A DNA stretch of 64,000 bases from assembly GCA_040757775.1 (NCBI GenBank), contig JBFLWQ010000004.1, positions 96,659 to 160,658 on the forward strand. Reading direction: 5' to 3'. Of the stretch, positions 25,971 through 34,817 are shown piece by piece. The stretch comes from Thermodesulfobacteriota bacterium. Lineage in GTDB: Bacteria; Desulfobacterota; UBA8473. The position numbers were made by a program, and so were the translations under genes. The stretch's first letter is position 1. Every line of letters begins with the position of its first letter. Under the pieces are notes generated by a model. The model did no database searches and had not been told where the DNA came from. It was given only the letters and a program-made list of their open reading frames with translations.

Positions 25971-26606
25971 TTACAATTCAGATGGTGGCCATAAGCCCTC
26001 CCTTTTTACCCTGATTTCGATAACGTCTGTTGAAATTCCAAAAGGTCTACACAACGTTGGCGAAATTCGTGATAATACTGCGTCAGAATCAGTTTTCATA
26101 AAGGTGGTTAAATTATTTTTCTTTATGGTTTCATAGGATTTATTTACTTCTACTGCCAGATGCGCGTGGGGCACCAGCAAGCGTCCTGCAAATTCATTGG
26201 CCTGCCATTCAAAGCTGCGATATTCATTTTCCGGCACATTGAGAATAAAGTTTTTCCACTCCTCCGGTGATGTAACATCGAGTCTTGTATAGATATCCCT
26301 GTGGAGAAAAAGGTGTCCCAGTTCATGGGCAAATGAAAAACGCATGCGGTTTGCAAATTTCTCACTCATATAACAGTCATAATCTACTACGATTCCCGTT
26401 AAGTCCATTTTTAAATAGGCGTCTATATCAATCGTAGACAGAAGGTTATGTATTGGTTCGATATCCAGTCTGAGCCCGAACTCCACAATTTTTTCCGTAT
26501 TGATCGGTAACTTGTTGTCGTGCCAGTATTCTTCTCGAACCCTATCCGCTTTTTCCCAGAGTTCTTTTGAATCAATCCACCTGCACTTGAACTCACTATA
26601 ATCCAA
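25971..26606 (-). CDS. ImmA/IrrE-family metallopeptidase
   Basis: A 211-residue protein with the zinc motif HELGHLFLHRD and downstream QANEFAGRLLVP, the hallmark of COG2856/ImmA-like peptidases that cleave partner XRE repressors. It starts at TTG one base after the XRE stop, so the two are coupled. In phages and ICEs such pairs control induction; in toxin-antitoxin form the peptidase is often the toxin. It sits between hsdS and hsdM. Confidence 0.88.
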   Translation of the reverse strand: MDYSEFKCRWIDSKELWEKADRVREEYWHDNKLPINTEKIVEFGLRLDIEPIHNLLSTIDIDAYLKMDLTGIVVDYDCYMSEKFANRMRFSFAHELGHLFLHRDIYTRLDVTSPEEWKNFILNVPENEYRSFEWQANEFAGRLLVPHAHLAVEVNKSYETIKKNNLTTFMKTDSDAVLSRISPTLCRPFGISTDVIEIRVKREGLWPPSEL

Positions 26607-26607
26607 A

Positions 26608-26973
26608 TTACTCTTTCCCCTTTTTTATCATCTGAATTAATTTTTCTAAGTCTTCCAGGGTAGGTTTTTCACTCCTGAGCGTTCTGAAAAACATGGGCAA
26701 AGAATTTAATGCCTTTGTATCAGATAGAATGTCCTGAGGGATAACGCCAGCAGTGATACTTGCCTTGTCTTTCATTTCCCTCCACAAGACCGATTCGAAT
26801 TCAATATCCAGCGCCAGAGCAATTTTTTTTAATTTTCCCTCATCCTGAGGAGGTGCAAGCACACCGCGCTCCACTTTACTCCAATTGCTGGCATCTACTT
26901 CAATCATTTTGCAAAACTCTCTCAGGCCCAGCCCCTTGCTTAGCCTCTTCTCTTTAATAAATTCTCCAAACAT
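26608..26973 (-). CDS. XRE-family regulator (partner of ImmA/IrrE-like peptidase)
   Basis: A 121-residue protein whose first 65 residues form an XRE helix-turn-helix (KEKRLSKGLGLREFCKMIEV, then NWSKVERGVLAPP). The C-terminal TLEDLEKLIQMIKKGKE is helical. It is coupled to the downstream peptidase gene, its likely regulator. A short TTACCAC/GTGGTAA-like palindrome around 27020-27045 upstream (ATTTTACCATGTGGTAAAA) is a good operator candidate. Confidence 0.85.
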   Translation of the reverse strand: MFGEFIKEKRLSKGLGLREFCKMIEVDASNWSKVERGVLAPPQDEGKLKKIALALDIEFESVLWREMKDKASITAGVIPQDILSDTKALNSLPMFFRTLRSEKPTLEDLEKLIQMIKKGKE

Positions 26974-27027
26974 GGCCTTTTCTCCCTTCTTTCCCTTTTA
27001 TTTCTTTTTTATCCGGGATTGTGGTAA

Positions 27028-27046
27028 ATATTTTACCATGTGGTAA
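27028..27046. promoter_or_regulatory. Candidate operator of the XRE-peptidase pair
   Basis: ATTTTACCATGTGGTAAAA is a palindrome (TTTTACCA/TGGTAAAA, 3-nt centre) between hsdM and the XRE gene, 55 nt upstream of the XRE start. XRE repressors commonly bind such sites. Confidence 0.5.
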
Positions 27047-27078
27047 AAGTAACACCACAGGGGAGAAAAGTCAAGCCA

Positions 27079-28899
27079 TTATTTTCCGAACCCCATCTTT
27101 CTGAAAATCTCTTGGAGCTCCTCATCTGCTTCATCTGCTTTCTTCTCCAGCCCCACAAGTTCTTCCAAAATTGCCGGAATGCTTCGGTAGGCTTCCTTTT
27201 CGGTAATATCAACATATCGTGAGGGTGAAAGGTTATAATCATTGTCTGCTGCCTGCTCTCGCGTGATTACCTTTAAAAACCGTTCAATATCCTCACCTTT
27301 AATAAAAGCGTCTGCTATTTTACGGATACTTTCATCAGGAATATAGTTCTTTGGCTGCCCTTTCTTGAATTCCCGGCTGGCATTAACCAGGACAATTTTG
27401 CCCTTTCGTGCGGGCGGCTTGGCTTTATTGAATACTATGATTATTCCCGCAGCCGTGGTATTATAGAAAAGGTTATCCGGCAGTAAGATAACCCCTTCGA
27501 TCAAATCATTATCCACAAACCATTTGCGAATCTTTTTTTCTCGGTCCTCGGTCTTACTCCCGCTGCCCCGGGTAACTGCCCCGGTGTCAATGACAACTGC
27601 AGCACGGCCATGATCATTCAACGATGCAACTGTATTTTGCAGCCATGCCCAGTCTGCTTTGCTGGTAGTAATACCGCCCTGGGATTCAAAACGGTCAAAA
27701 GGATCATTGTCATATACTGCTGTATTAAAAGGCTGATTCCACATAGGATTTGAAACAACAATATCGAACTTCTTCAGGCTTGAATCAGACTGCTTGAATT
27801 TGGGATTGGTCATGGAATTGCCGCGAACGATCTCGCCCTCCATGTCGTGGACCACCATATTCATCCGGGCAATAGCATAGCTCGAGCCGGTAAGCTCCTG
27901 TCCGTAGAGCTTTAAAGGACGCCGCACCTTGATTTCCCGTTCCTGTAGCGCAAGCTCGCACTTGATCAGAAGCCCGGCCGACCCGCAGGCATAGTCATAA
28001 ACTTCCTCACCCTGACGCGGCCGCACAATATAGGCCATGAGCCACCCAACTTCTGTCGGCGTAAAAAACTCACCCGCACTCTGTCCCTGCCCCTCAGCAA
28101 ATTTTCTCAACAGATATTCATAGGCACGGCCAAGAAAATCCGGCTCTACATCATAGAGGCCAAGACGGTATCGGGGGTCAGAAATTGTTTCGATCACACC
28201 GGACAATGCAGCATCGCTGATTTCGCGCTCATTGTTGCGGGTTTCATTATAATCAACAATATCGATTACCCCGCTGAGATTCGGGTTATGCTTTGTAATA
28301 GCTCGCATGGTTATGGTTAGCTGTTCGCCAAGAGTTTTGGGCTTTCGGTCCCATGACCAGTCAAACTGCTCCCGGCCACTCACTACCGGCCACCGTGCCT
28401 CAGGTGGTATAAAGAAGCGCACCAAGCCGTGGTCAGCTTCAATAATTGAGAGGGCTGTCTCTTTGTCTCCATATCTTTCTGCTAACCGTTCAACCTCATC
28501 TTCGAATACATCGGAAAGCCGTTTAATAAATATCAGGGGAAGGATATAATCCTTAAATTTGGGTGCATCCTTTTCCCCCCGAATAGAGCAGGCTGCGCTC
28601 CAGAGCATCTGCTCCATGGACTTTGTACTTAAAATATCCTCTTTGGATTTCCGGCGACGTCTAGATTGAAAGGTCTGGTTATTTTCACTATTTGTTAGCG
28701 CGCTTTGATCAATGCCCGACTGCTCAATTAAGTCCAAAATAGCTTCTCTGGCTTTTCCCCGGGGGATTATCCTCTCGTTTTCCCAGCGGTTAACCGTCGC
28801 GAATGAAACGCCAAGTTTTGCTGCAAGCTCTTCCTGGCTCAAGTTCAGCATGACCCTCAGTTCTTTTACAACTTTACTTATGTCACGTATATCAAGCAT
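27079..28899 (-). CDS. hsdM: Type I restriction enzyme, M subunit fused to an N-terminal XRE helix-turn-helix
   Basis: About 606 residues. Residues 1-60 are a complete XRE domain (ELRVMLNLSQEELAAKLGVS, then TVNRWENERIIP). The rest is an N6-adenine methylase: EFFTPTEVGWLMA, the SAM loop DYACGSAGLL and the catalytic NPMW in VVSNPMWNQPF. The ATG at 28899 follows GGAG. It modifies host sites and forms the core of the restriction complex. The DNA-binding fusion could let the enzyme regulate its own operon. Confidence 0.93.
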   Translation of the reverse strand: MLDIRDISKVVKELRVMLNLSQEELAAKLGVSFATVNRWENERIIPRGKAREAILDLIEQSGIDQSALTNSENNQTFQSRRRRKSKEDILSTKSMEQMLWSAACSIRGEKDAPKFKDYILPLIFIKRLSDVFEDEVERLAERYGDKETALSIIEADHGLVRFFIPPEARWPVVSGREQFDWSWDRKPKTLGEQLTITMRAITKHNPNLSGVIDIVDYNETRNNEREISDAALSGVIETISDPRYRLGLYDVEPDFLGRAYEYLLRKFAEGQGQSAGEFFTPTEVGWLMAYIVRPRQGEEVYDYACGSAGLLIKCELALQEREIKVRRPLKLYGQELTGSSYAIARMNMVVHDMEGEIVRGNSMTNPKFKQSDSSLKKFDIVVSNPMWNQPFNTAVYDNDPFDRFESQGGITTSKADWAWLQNTVASLNDHGRAAVVIDTGAVTRGSGSKTEDREKKIRKWFVDNDLIEGVILLPDNLFYNTTAAGIIIVFNKAKPPARKGKIVLVNASREFKKGQPKNYIPDESIRKIADAFIKGEDIERFLKVITREQAADNDYNLSPSRYVDITEKEAYRSIPAILEELVGLEKKADEADEELQEIFRKMGFGK

Positions 28900-29061
28900 A
28901 CCCACTCCGTAATATATGTTATAATGCTATAGCATATATAAAATATCTTGTCAAGCATTTTCTAACATATTCTTATTCCCTCTCTTTCCAAAAACCTCCT
29001 CAAAGCAAAAAACCCCACTCTCATTTTGAGAAGCAGGGTTTCTGCTACCGGTATGCCATCT

Positions 29062-29742
29062 TTACCCTCTTATGGTACCTTCCATCCTGTAGGTTCTGAT
29101 CTTTGCCAGATCAAAGGAGTAATCATATAAGTGCAGTCCCTTTGAACTGGCAATTATTTCTCCGTCCTCCACTCCAATCTCAGACGCCATATATTCCTTA
29201 AGTATCTGGATGGCAGCCAGATTGGATGGAAATCCTGCCCACAAATCCCATGATCTAAAATACAGGGCAAAGTGGAGTTTTCCATCCTTTACTTTTGTGT
29301 CGATCAGGCGGAGGCATGGCGGATCCTCTGTTCCGCAATCCTCCGGTCTCCCGATTTCCATTGCTGCCTGGTTTGTCCCATGCCCTTTCTTATACATCTC
29401 TATTACCTTCTCGACCTGCTTAAAACCGAATAGCCTTTGACCATAAGTATAGGTCTCATTTGGCTCTACCTTGTCAGTCATGAGGTATGGAAGGTACTGC
29501 TCGACGTATTCCATGGTTGTTGGAGGAGGAATGCCAAGCCCGGGAGGGATATCAGGGATAAGCGGTCTCGCCCCAGGGTGTTTTATATGAACGGTGATGT
29601 AATCAAACTCCCTTCTGACAGCCCCTTCATAACTTCCCTTTGTGATTTTGTAATTATTCCCGACTTCAAGTATCCGTGCTATACATTGAAACCAGGCATC
29701 GGGCAGATCTCTGGCTTCTATTAATACTGGTTTTAGATTCAT
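29062..29742 (-). CDS. Thymidylate synthase-like protein (ThyA family, short)
   Basis: A 226-residue protein with ThyA landmarks: catalytic-type Cys143 in DPPCLRLID and the dUMP-binding FRSWDLWAGFPSNLAA (residues 163-176). It is shorter than bacterial ThyA (about 264) and resembles archaeal-type thymidylate synthases. The product would be dTMP; substitution of the usual PPCH by PPCL leaves the exact activity open (dCMP hydroxymethylase-type relatives exist). It is a solitary gene at the edge of the restriction island. Confidence 0.8.
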   Translation of the reverse strand: MNLKPVLIEARDLPDAWFQCIARILEVGNNYKITKGSYEGAVRREFDYITVHIKHPGARPLIPDIPPGLGIPPPTTMEYVEQYLPYLMTDKVEPNETYTYGQRLFGFKQVEKVIEMYKKGHGTNQAAMEIGRPEDCGTEDPPCLRLIDTKVKDGKLHFALYFRSWDLWAGFPSNLAAIQILKEYMASEIGVEDGEIIASSKGLHLYDYSFDLAKIRTYRMEGTIRG

Positions 29743-29789
29743 TCTGCTTCTCCCATAGAATTCTTGCTTTATTCGTGGTAACTGGTGAT

Positions 29790-30488
29790 CTAACCTTTTG
29801 TTTTAACAACTCGCTCCGGGTAGTCTGTAAATACCCCGTCAACCCCAAGCAACTCCATGCGTGCGATGTCTTCGGGGTCATTTACGGTAAACACAAATAC
29901 TTTTAGCCCGCGTTTGTGGGCATCATTGACAAAAAACTCATCTATGAAGTCAATGGACAGGTGTACCGAATAGCAGCCCAGTCTTTCGGCAAATGCTGCA
30001 TTATCAACAGGGAGACCTACGATAAGTGCACCGGTAAGTACTTTAGAATCAAGCTTCTTCGCATTAAGCAGCTCGCGGTGATTAAACGACGACACTAATA
30101 TACTTTCATAGCCCCAACCCTGGTCAAGCTGTTTCCTGATTAAAGAGACTACAGGCTTCGTAGTTTGGAATCCCTTCAGTTCTATATTCAAGCCAGCCCT
30201 ACCATTGACGATTGCGAATACCTCTTCTAGCGTTGGAATCTTCTGGCCTTTTCCAGCGTTGAGTGAACGCAGATATCCGAATGTCTTATCGTTTATATAT
30301 CCAGTACCATCAGTTGTGCGTTCGAGCCGATTGTCATGAATAACGATTAAGTGGCCGTCCACAAAGCAGACATCTATCTCTACCCACGATGCCCCCAGGC
30401 TGATAGCCTTTTCTATCGAAAGAAGGGTGTTTTCAGGTTCGTGTCCCATGGCACCGCGATGGCCTATGCAGAGCAATTCACCTCTCAT
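29790..30488 (-). CDS. Glycerophosphodiester phosphodiesterase
   Basis: A 232-residue GDPD TIM barrel: CIGHRGAMGHEPENTLLS with the HR..EN catalytic and metal residues, VEIDVCFVDGHLIVIHDNRL and ELKGF. No signal peptide, so cytoplasmic. It releases glycerol-3-phosphate from deacylated phospholipids. Length and motifs are complete. Confidence 0.93.
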   Translation of the reverse strand: MRGELLCIGHRGAMGHEPENTLLSIEKAISLGASWVEIDVCFVDGHLIVIHDNRLERTTDGTGYINDKTFGYLRSLNAGKGQKIPTLEEVFAIVNGRAGLNIELKGFQTTKPVVSLIRKQLDQGWGYESILVSSFNHRELLNAKKLDSKVLTGALIVGLPVDNAAFAERLGCYSVHLSIDFIDEFFVNDAHKRGLKVFVFTVNDPEDIARMELLGVDGVFTDYPERVVKTKG

Positions 30489-30572
30489 AACATATCCTTA
30501 CATAATTTTCCTGGATAATACCATATAGGTACCTTGGTTTGCAAATACAAGTCGACATTTTAAGTAACAACC

Positions 30573-32000
30573 TTATGGGTTATGAAGCCTGGAATAGATG
30601 TCAACATTTGCAATAGCCCTTGCTGCCCGTTCAAAGGTGGGATAGGCAGGTATCCCTGCGTGGGAGAGTGTCCTTTCGAACTCCAATCTTTCTGCAATGA
30701 CTGAACCATGGGGGGAGAGCAATACAATAGGTTTGTATTTAGTTTTTTTGAAGTTTGCAATAATCTCAAGTGTATCCTGGAATATCTTCTTTGATGCTAA
30801 CCCGACGAGAAAATCTACCGGGACCTGGATTATGAGAATATCTATAAGGGGGTCATCTAGTACTAATTCTATCGTATTACTGAGTATCTCAGTAATGCCC
30901 CCAACGGAACCCATATCTAGGGGATTTCGCAGTATGCTGCCTGCTTTAGGGATGATAGTCTTGAGCTTAGCCCTTGTCTCATCGGTGAAAGGGGGGACCT
31001 CCATACCCTGACTGGTAAAGGCATCGCTGGATGTAACGCTTGCCCCACCACCAGCACCGTAGAGTCCGGCGATGACGGCAACACGATTTCCACAAAATCG
31101 AGGAAGGTGTAAAAAGGCTAAGATAGTATCAACCAACTCCTCGTGGCTCTCTACCTTAATTGCACCAGCCTGCTTCAGAGCTGCCTTCCATATTATATCG
31201 GAACCGGCAAGTGAGGCACTATGAGATGCTGCTGTCTGAGCACCAGCAGGAGTTTTTCCTCCCTTCCAGATAATCAAAGGCTTGGTTTTTGAGATTTCCT
31301 TAATCAGTCTAAAGAGGCGTTGGCTATCTTTTGCTCCCTCTAAATAGGCGCCGATGATTTTCGTCTCCGGATCGAGTGCGAAATACTCCAGATAATCACA
31401 GTTATCAAGATCACACCCGTTTCCGAAACTGACCACCTTGCTAAAGCAAATCCCCCGTCTTATCCCTTCGTCAATTAGATTACCAGCAACTCCACCACTG
31501 TGGGAGATGAACCCTACTGTGCCGGCCTCTGCCGGGAAGTGCATAGGACCATAAGGCATATGGCATGCAGGGGAATACACTCCGATGCAGTTTGGGCCAA
31601 TAATCCGGAATCCGTTTTCTCTGGCTTTTCTAGCCATCTCTTTCTCCAACCTGCGTCCCTCTTCCTCTCCGGTTTCGGAAAACCCTGCGGTGAAGATCTG
31701 AACAGTCTTTACACCCTTTGTTGCACACTCGTCAAGCAAATCGAGTATAAATCTTGCAGGGATTGAGACAATAACGTAGTCAACGTCAGCCGGGATTGAT
31801 GTGAGTTTAGGGTAACTTCTAAGCCCAAGTATTTTATTCTCAGTTGGATTGACGGGATAAAGCGGTCCTTCAAACCTTGAATCTATCAAGGCTTGAAGGT
31901 ATCTCGTTCCAAATTTCAGCTTGTCGTTGGAGGCACCAACTACAGCGATGGATCCGGGATAGAAGATAGACTCAAACTCTTCCAGTTTTCTTTGATCCAA
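30573..32000 (-). CDS. ADP-forming acyl-CoA synthetase, alpha-like subunit
   Basis: A 475-residue protein with an N-terminal CoA-binding domain (SIAVVGASNDKLKFG), then two succinyl-CoA ligase-like flavodoxin domains. GPNCIGVYSP and HSASLAGSD (the likely phosphohistidine region) are present. It matches the alpha subunit of ADP-forming acetyl-CoA synthetases; the ATP-grasp beta subunit is not fused or adjacent, so a partner must lie elsewhere. Likely conserves energy from an acyl-CoA, specificity unknown. Confidence 0.87.
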   Translation of the reverse strand: MDQRKLEEFESIFYPGSIAVVGASNDKLKFGTRYLQALIDSRFEGPLYPVNPTENKILGLRSYPKLTSIPADVDYVIVSIPARFILDLLDECATKGVKTVQIFTAGFSETGEEEGRRLEKEMARKARENGFRIIGPNCIGVYSPACHMPYGPMHFPAEAGTVGFISHSGGVAGNLIDEGIRRGICFSKVVSFGNGCDLDNCDYLEYFALDPETKIIGAYLEGAKDSQRLFRLIKEISKTKPLIIWKGGKTPAGAQTAASHSASLAGSDIIWKAALKQAGAIKVESHEELVDTILAFLHLPRFCGNRVAVIAGLYGAGGGASVTSSDAFTSQGMEVPPFTDETRAKLKTIIPKAGSILRNPLDMGSVGGITEILSNTIELVLDDPLIDILIIQVPVDFLVGLASKKIFQDTLEIIANFKKTKYKPIVLLSPHGSVIAERLEFERTLSHAGIPAYPTFERAARAIANVDIYSRLHNP

Positions 32001-32103
32001 GATGCCCTCCTTTTTGAAGGAATTCTATGTAATAAAAGGGAGCCGCTTGTAGTGTGCTATATGTGAAAGATGGTTATATGTCAAGGGAATTTGTTTTTTT
32101 CTT

Positions 32104-32132
32104 TTGACATATCATTGCTTTTATGATAAGTT
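32104..32132 (+). promoter_or_regulatory. Candidate sigma-70 promoter with inverted repeat
   Basis: TTGACA at 32104-32109 and TAAGTT at 32127-32132 with 17-bp spacing. TATGTCAA at 32077-32084 is a perfect inverse of TTGACATA overlapping the -35 box. It would drive the zinc-ribbon gene. Confidence 0.45.
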
Positions 32133-32171
32133 ATCTCAGAATTCAATGTTATATATTGTGAGGTGATGAAG

Positions 32172-32357
32172 ATGTATGGTGTCATTCATAAAAAGGACTG
32201 CAGCAAGGTAAAGAAAGACGATGCGGATGAACCTCAGGTAAAACCATGCCCCAAATGCGGGGAAGATTTTGTAAGAATGCATGCCTATGCTTTTAATCCG
32301 CTATTAATGCGGACAGGGCCAAGACCCTGGACAGAAAGAAAAGACGCCAATTTCTGA
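32172..32357 (+). CDS. Small zinc-ribbon protein interrupted by an in-frame TGA
   Basis: The ATG at 32172 follows GAGGTG. The 61 codons encode MYGVIHKKDCSKVKKDD, then CPKCGEDFVRMHAYAFNPLL and RTGPRPWTERKDANF, ending at TGA (32355-32357). The same frame continues for another 28 codons to TAA at 32442-32444 and encodes MWYCNFCGYTSGGRPGDWMV, whose CxxC completes a zinc ribbon with the first CPKC. The TGA is therefore either a premature stop, a selenocysteine codon, or the ribbon is not needed. Family not recognised. Confidence 0.6.
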   Translation: MYGVIHKKDCSKVKKDDADEPQVKPCPKCGEDFVRMHAYAFNPLLMRTGPRPWTERKDANF

Positions 32358-32545
32358 GCTGAGGCAGACGAGAGTGCCAGTATGTGGTACTGTAATTTTT
32401 GTGGATATACCAGCGGCGGCAGGCCTGGAGACTGGATGGTATAACCAGCCTGGGATATTGGGTTAAGGATTTCCAAGGGTTTTGCTGGAATTAAGAGAGA
32501 AGAGGGGTATTATTCCTTCAGTAACCTACTGGGAGAGGATTAACA

Positions 32546-32702
32546 TCACCCTCCTCGCCATGATTCTATTCCATAGTAAAGGATTCCTTCCAGATAGTCA
32601 TCCCAGTCCGAGTCTAATTCATTAATTTTGGGTTTGCTAAAAATTCCATCCTGACCTTTATCGGCTGAAGAATTTTCAATTAAATCTTTTTCTTTTTCCA
32701 TA
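32546..32702 (-). pseudogene. Small acidic ORF broken by a frameshift
   Basis: From an ATG at 32702 (GAGGCGTGA upstream) the frame encodes MEKEKDLIENSSADKGQDGIF and stops at a run of six T. One base fewer in that run would continue as KPKINELDSDWDDYLEGILY followed by YGIESWRGG and a TGA at 32546. The peptide looks coding, so this is a frameshifted or misread 51-codon gene. With it the 323-nt gap 32445-32767 is otherwise empty. Confidence 0.4.
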
Positions 32703-32767
32703 TGTCACGCCTCTTTTACTTCATCAAACTATCCATTACCTCTTTGACAAAGCCCCCTGTATCTGTA

Positions 32768-33700
32768 TCAGGGTTTCATATCCTCTATATATTTTTCAGC
32801 AGCAAATGCTGCGGTTGCTCCGTCTCCAACGGCTGTAGCGATTTGCCTTAAAAGCTTTACTCTTACATCCCCTGCTGCGAATATGCCTGGGACAGATGTC
32901 TTCATCTCATCATCAGTTATTATAAATCCTCTTTCATCCAGGGCGACACTGCCTTTCAAAAATTCTGTATTTGGTTTAATCCCAACATACATAAAGACAC
33001 CACCTACCTCTAGCCTGGATAAGGTATTTGTTTTAACATTTCGTAATGATATGGCATTAACCGTTTGATTGCCCTCAATCCTGTCCGGTACAGTGTTCCA
33101 TACAAATTCTATCTTTTCGTTTTTAAATGCCCTCTCTTGTATAATCTTATCTGCCCTTAACTGGTCTCTGCGATGAACAATATAGACCTTTTTGGCGTAT
33201 TTTGTTAAAAATATCCCTTCTTCAACAGCCGAATTGCCACCTCCGATTACTGCTATATCCAGCCCACGGAAGAAAGGCCCATCGCATGTGGCACAATATG
33301 AAACCCCTCTCCCTCTCAGTTCAATTTCGCCTTTTATTCCCATTTCATTGGGTTTAGACCCTGAAGCTATTATCAATGCCCTGCACGAAAATTCCCTATC
33401 ACTGAGCTTTATCTGCTTGATATTGCTCTTGTCCGCACTTACACTCTCCACATCCCCGGTCAGTATCTCTAAGCCAAATCTCTTTGCCTGTCCCTCCATG
33501 TTCTGTATCAGTTCTGGTCCATTTATCCCATCCTTAAAACCGGGGTAGTTCTCCACCATTTCAGTGGTTACAACCTGTCCTCCAACGACCATTTTCTCAA
33601 TCATGAGGGATTTTAGTCTTGATCTGCATGTATAGAGCCCTGCCGTTAACCCTGCCGGCCCACCTCCAACTATTATTACATCGTAATCGGTAGTACTCAT
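32768..33700 (-). CDS. trxB: Thioredoxin reductase
   Basis: A 310-residue flavoprotein: FAD-binding VIIVGGGPAGLTAGLY, the redox-active CATCDG and NADPH-binding VIGGGNSAVEEG, ending with the FAD motif FAAGDVRVKLLRQIATAVGDG. I choose ATG 33700 (MSTTDYD) because GGAAGG precedes it. It reduces thioredoxin; trxA lies 0.6 kb upstream on the same strand with a CoA-binding-protein gene between, so the three likely form a redox cluster. Confidence 0.95.
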   Translation of the reverse strand: MSTTDYDVIIVGGGPAGLTAGLYTCRSRLKSLMIEKMVVGGQVVTTEMVENYPGFKDGINGPELIQNMEGQAKRFGLEILTGDVESVSADKSNIKQIKLSDREFSCRALIIASGSKPNEMGIKGEIELRGRGVSYCATCDGPFFRGLDIAVIGGGNSAVEEGIFLTKYAKKVYIVHRRDQLRADKIIQERAFKNEKIEFVWNTVPDRIEGNQTVNAISLRNVKTNTLSRLEVGGVFMYVGIKPNTEFLKGSVALDERGFIITDDEMKTSVPGIFAAGDVRVKLLRQIATAVGDGATAAFAAEKYIEDMKP

Positions 33701-33722
33701 TTTCGAACCTTCCTGACTTACG

Positions 33723-34151
33723 CTAACCAAAAAGATTTTGATGGTCTTTCTTTATACACCTGTCCATTACTACCTTAATCCCTGCTTTACGTGCCAACTC
33801 GGCTGCTTCTTTGTTGATCACACCTTCCTGCATCCATACTACTTTCGCCCTTTTTTCTATAGCTTCCTTAACAATTTCTAAGACTGCTTCGGGTTTTCTA
33901 AATATATCAACTATATCTATTTCAAATGGGACTTCAAGAAGACTGGGATACACCTTTTCCCCCAGGATATCTTTCCCCAGAGGACGTATGGGAATAACCC
34001 TGAACCCTTTCGACTGTAAATAATATGCCACCTGATAACTGGGTCTATCCTCCTTTAGGGATAAGCCAACCACAGCAATAGTCTTATAATTCTTTAATAT
34101 GTCCTTAATTTCCCTGGGAAGAAGATCTCTGTCATTTTCCTTTTGTCCCAT
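33723..34151 (-). CDS. CoA-binding domain protein (YccU type)
   Basis: A 142-residue single Rossmann domain: KTIAVVGLSLKEDRPSYQVA, then YLQSKGFRVIPIRPLGKDIL, DIVDIFRKPEAV and VWMQEGVINKEAA. This is the YccU-like CoA-binding family of unknown biochemical role. Located between trxA and trxB. Confidence 0.9.
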   Translation of the reverse strand: MGQKENDRDLLPREIKDILKNYKTIAVVGLSLKEDRPSYQVAYYLQSKGFRVIPIRPLGKDILGEKVYPSLLEVPFEIDIVDIFRKPEAVLEIVKEAIEKRAKVVWMQEGVINKEAAELARKAGIKVVMDRCIKKDHQNLFG

Positions 34152-34274
34152 TTATCATCCCTCAGCGATTGCAGATTGTGAATTTCAGATTTTGGAATTT
34201 CTTTTCCCCTTCCGAAATTAACTTGAGATTTGTTAGTTATAACTTACAACACGCAACTAAAAACGGTGTCCTGA

Positions 34275-34607
34275 CTACAGAGCTTTTTTTATCATCTCCT
34301 CGAGCTTTGTTTTAGGGACTGCGCCAACTACCTGATCAATAGATTTGCCGCCCTTAAACATAATCAGGGTAGGGATGCTCCTGATACTGTATTGAGCCGG
34401 TGTCTTTGGATTCTCATCTACATTTAACTTGCAAATATTTACCTTTCCATCATACTCCTCTGCCAGCTCTTCCACTATGGGACCTACCATTTTACAGGGA
34501 CCACACCAGGGAGCCCAAAAATCTACCAATGTAGGCTTATCAGAGTTTATTACCTCTGCATTAAATGAATCATCGGTTAAATGAACTGCTTTCTCTTTTT
34601 CAGACAT
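34275..34607 (-). CDS. trxA: Thioredoxin
   Basis: A 110-residue thioredoxin: MSEKEKAVHLTDDSFNAEVI start after GGAGG, the active site WAPWCGPCK, and the cis-proline loop RSIPTLIMFKGG. Complete and soluble. It receives electrons from the TrxB encoded downstream. Confidence 0.96.
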   Translation of the reverse strand: MSEKEKAVHLTDDSFNAEVINSDKPTLVDFWAPWCGPCKMVGPIVEELAEEYDGKVNICKLNVDENPKTPAQYSIRSIPTLIMFKGGKSIDQVVGAVPKTKLEEMIKKAL

Positions 34608-34722
34608 CTTTAAACCTCCATTCTTAGCTCTAACTCTCCCCTCCAGGGACAACTAACATATTATATTGTTATTATTATCATCATTGAATTCTTTTTGTCA
34701 AACTATTTTGCCTGCCCTGTAA

Positions 34723-34758
34723 AACTTAAGGAGCAGCTTGAGAACTGCTCCTTAAGTT
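34723..34758 (-). terminator. Hairpin terminator downstream of dnaK
   Basis: AACTTAAGGAGCAG and CTGCTCCTTAAGTT form a perfect 14-bp stem with an 8-nt loop. On the minus strand a short TTTT follows. It separates dnaK from trxA. Confidence 0.7.
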
Positions 34759-34817
34759 AATAAAAGTTTCAGGCAAAATCTCAGGATTGACTACCAGCCA
34801 ATTCTCATTTATACCCC

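Noticed and set aside
25700..26014. 104-codon plus-strand frame
   Set aside because: Antisense to the winged-helix fragment and to a dispersed TTCGATAA-type repeat; no domain.
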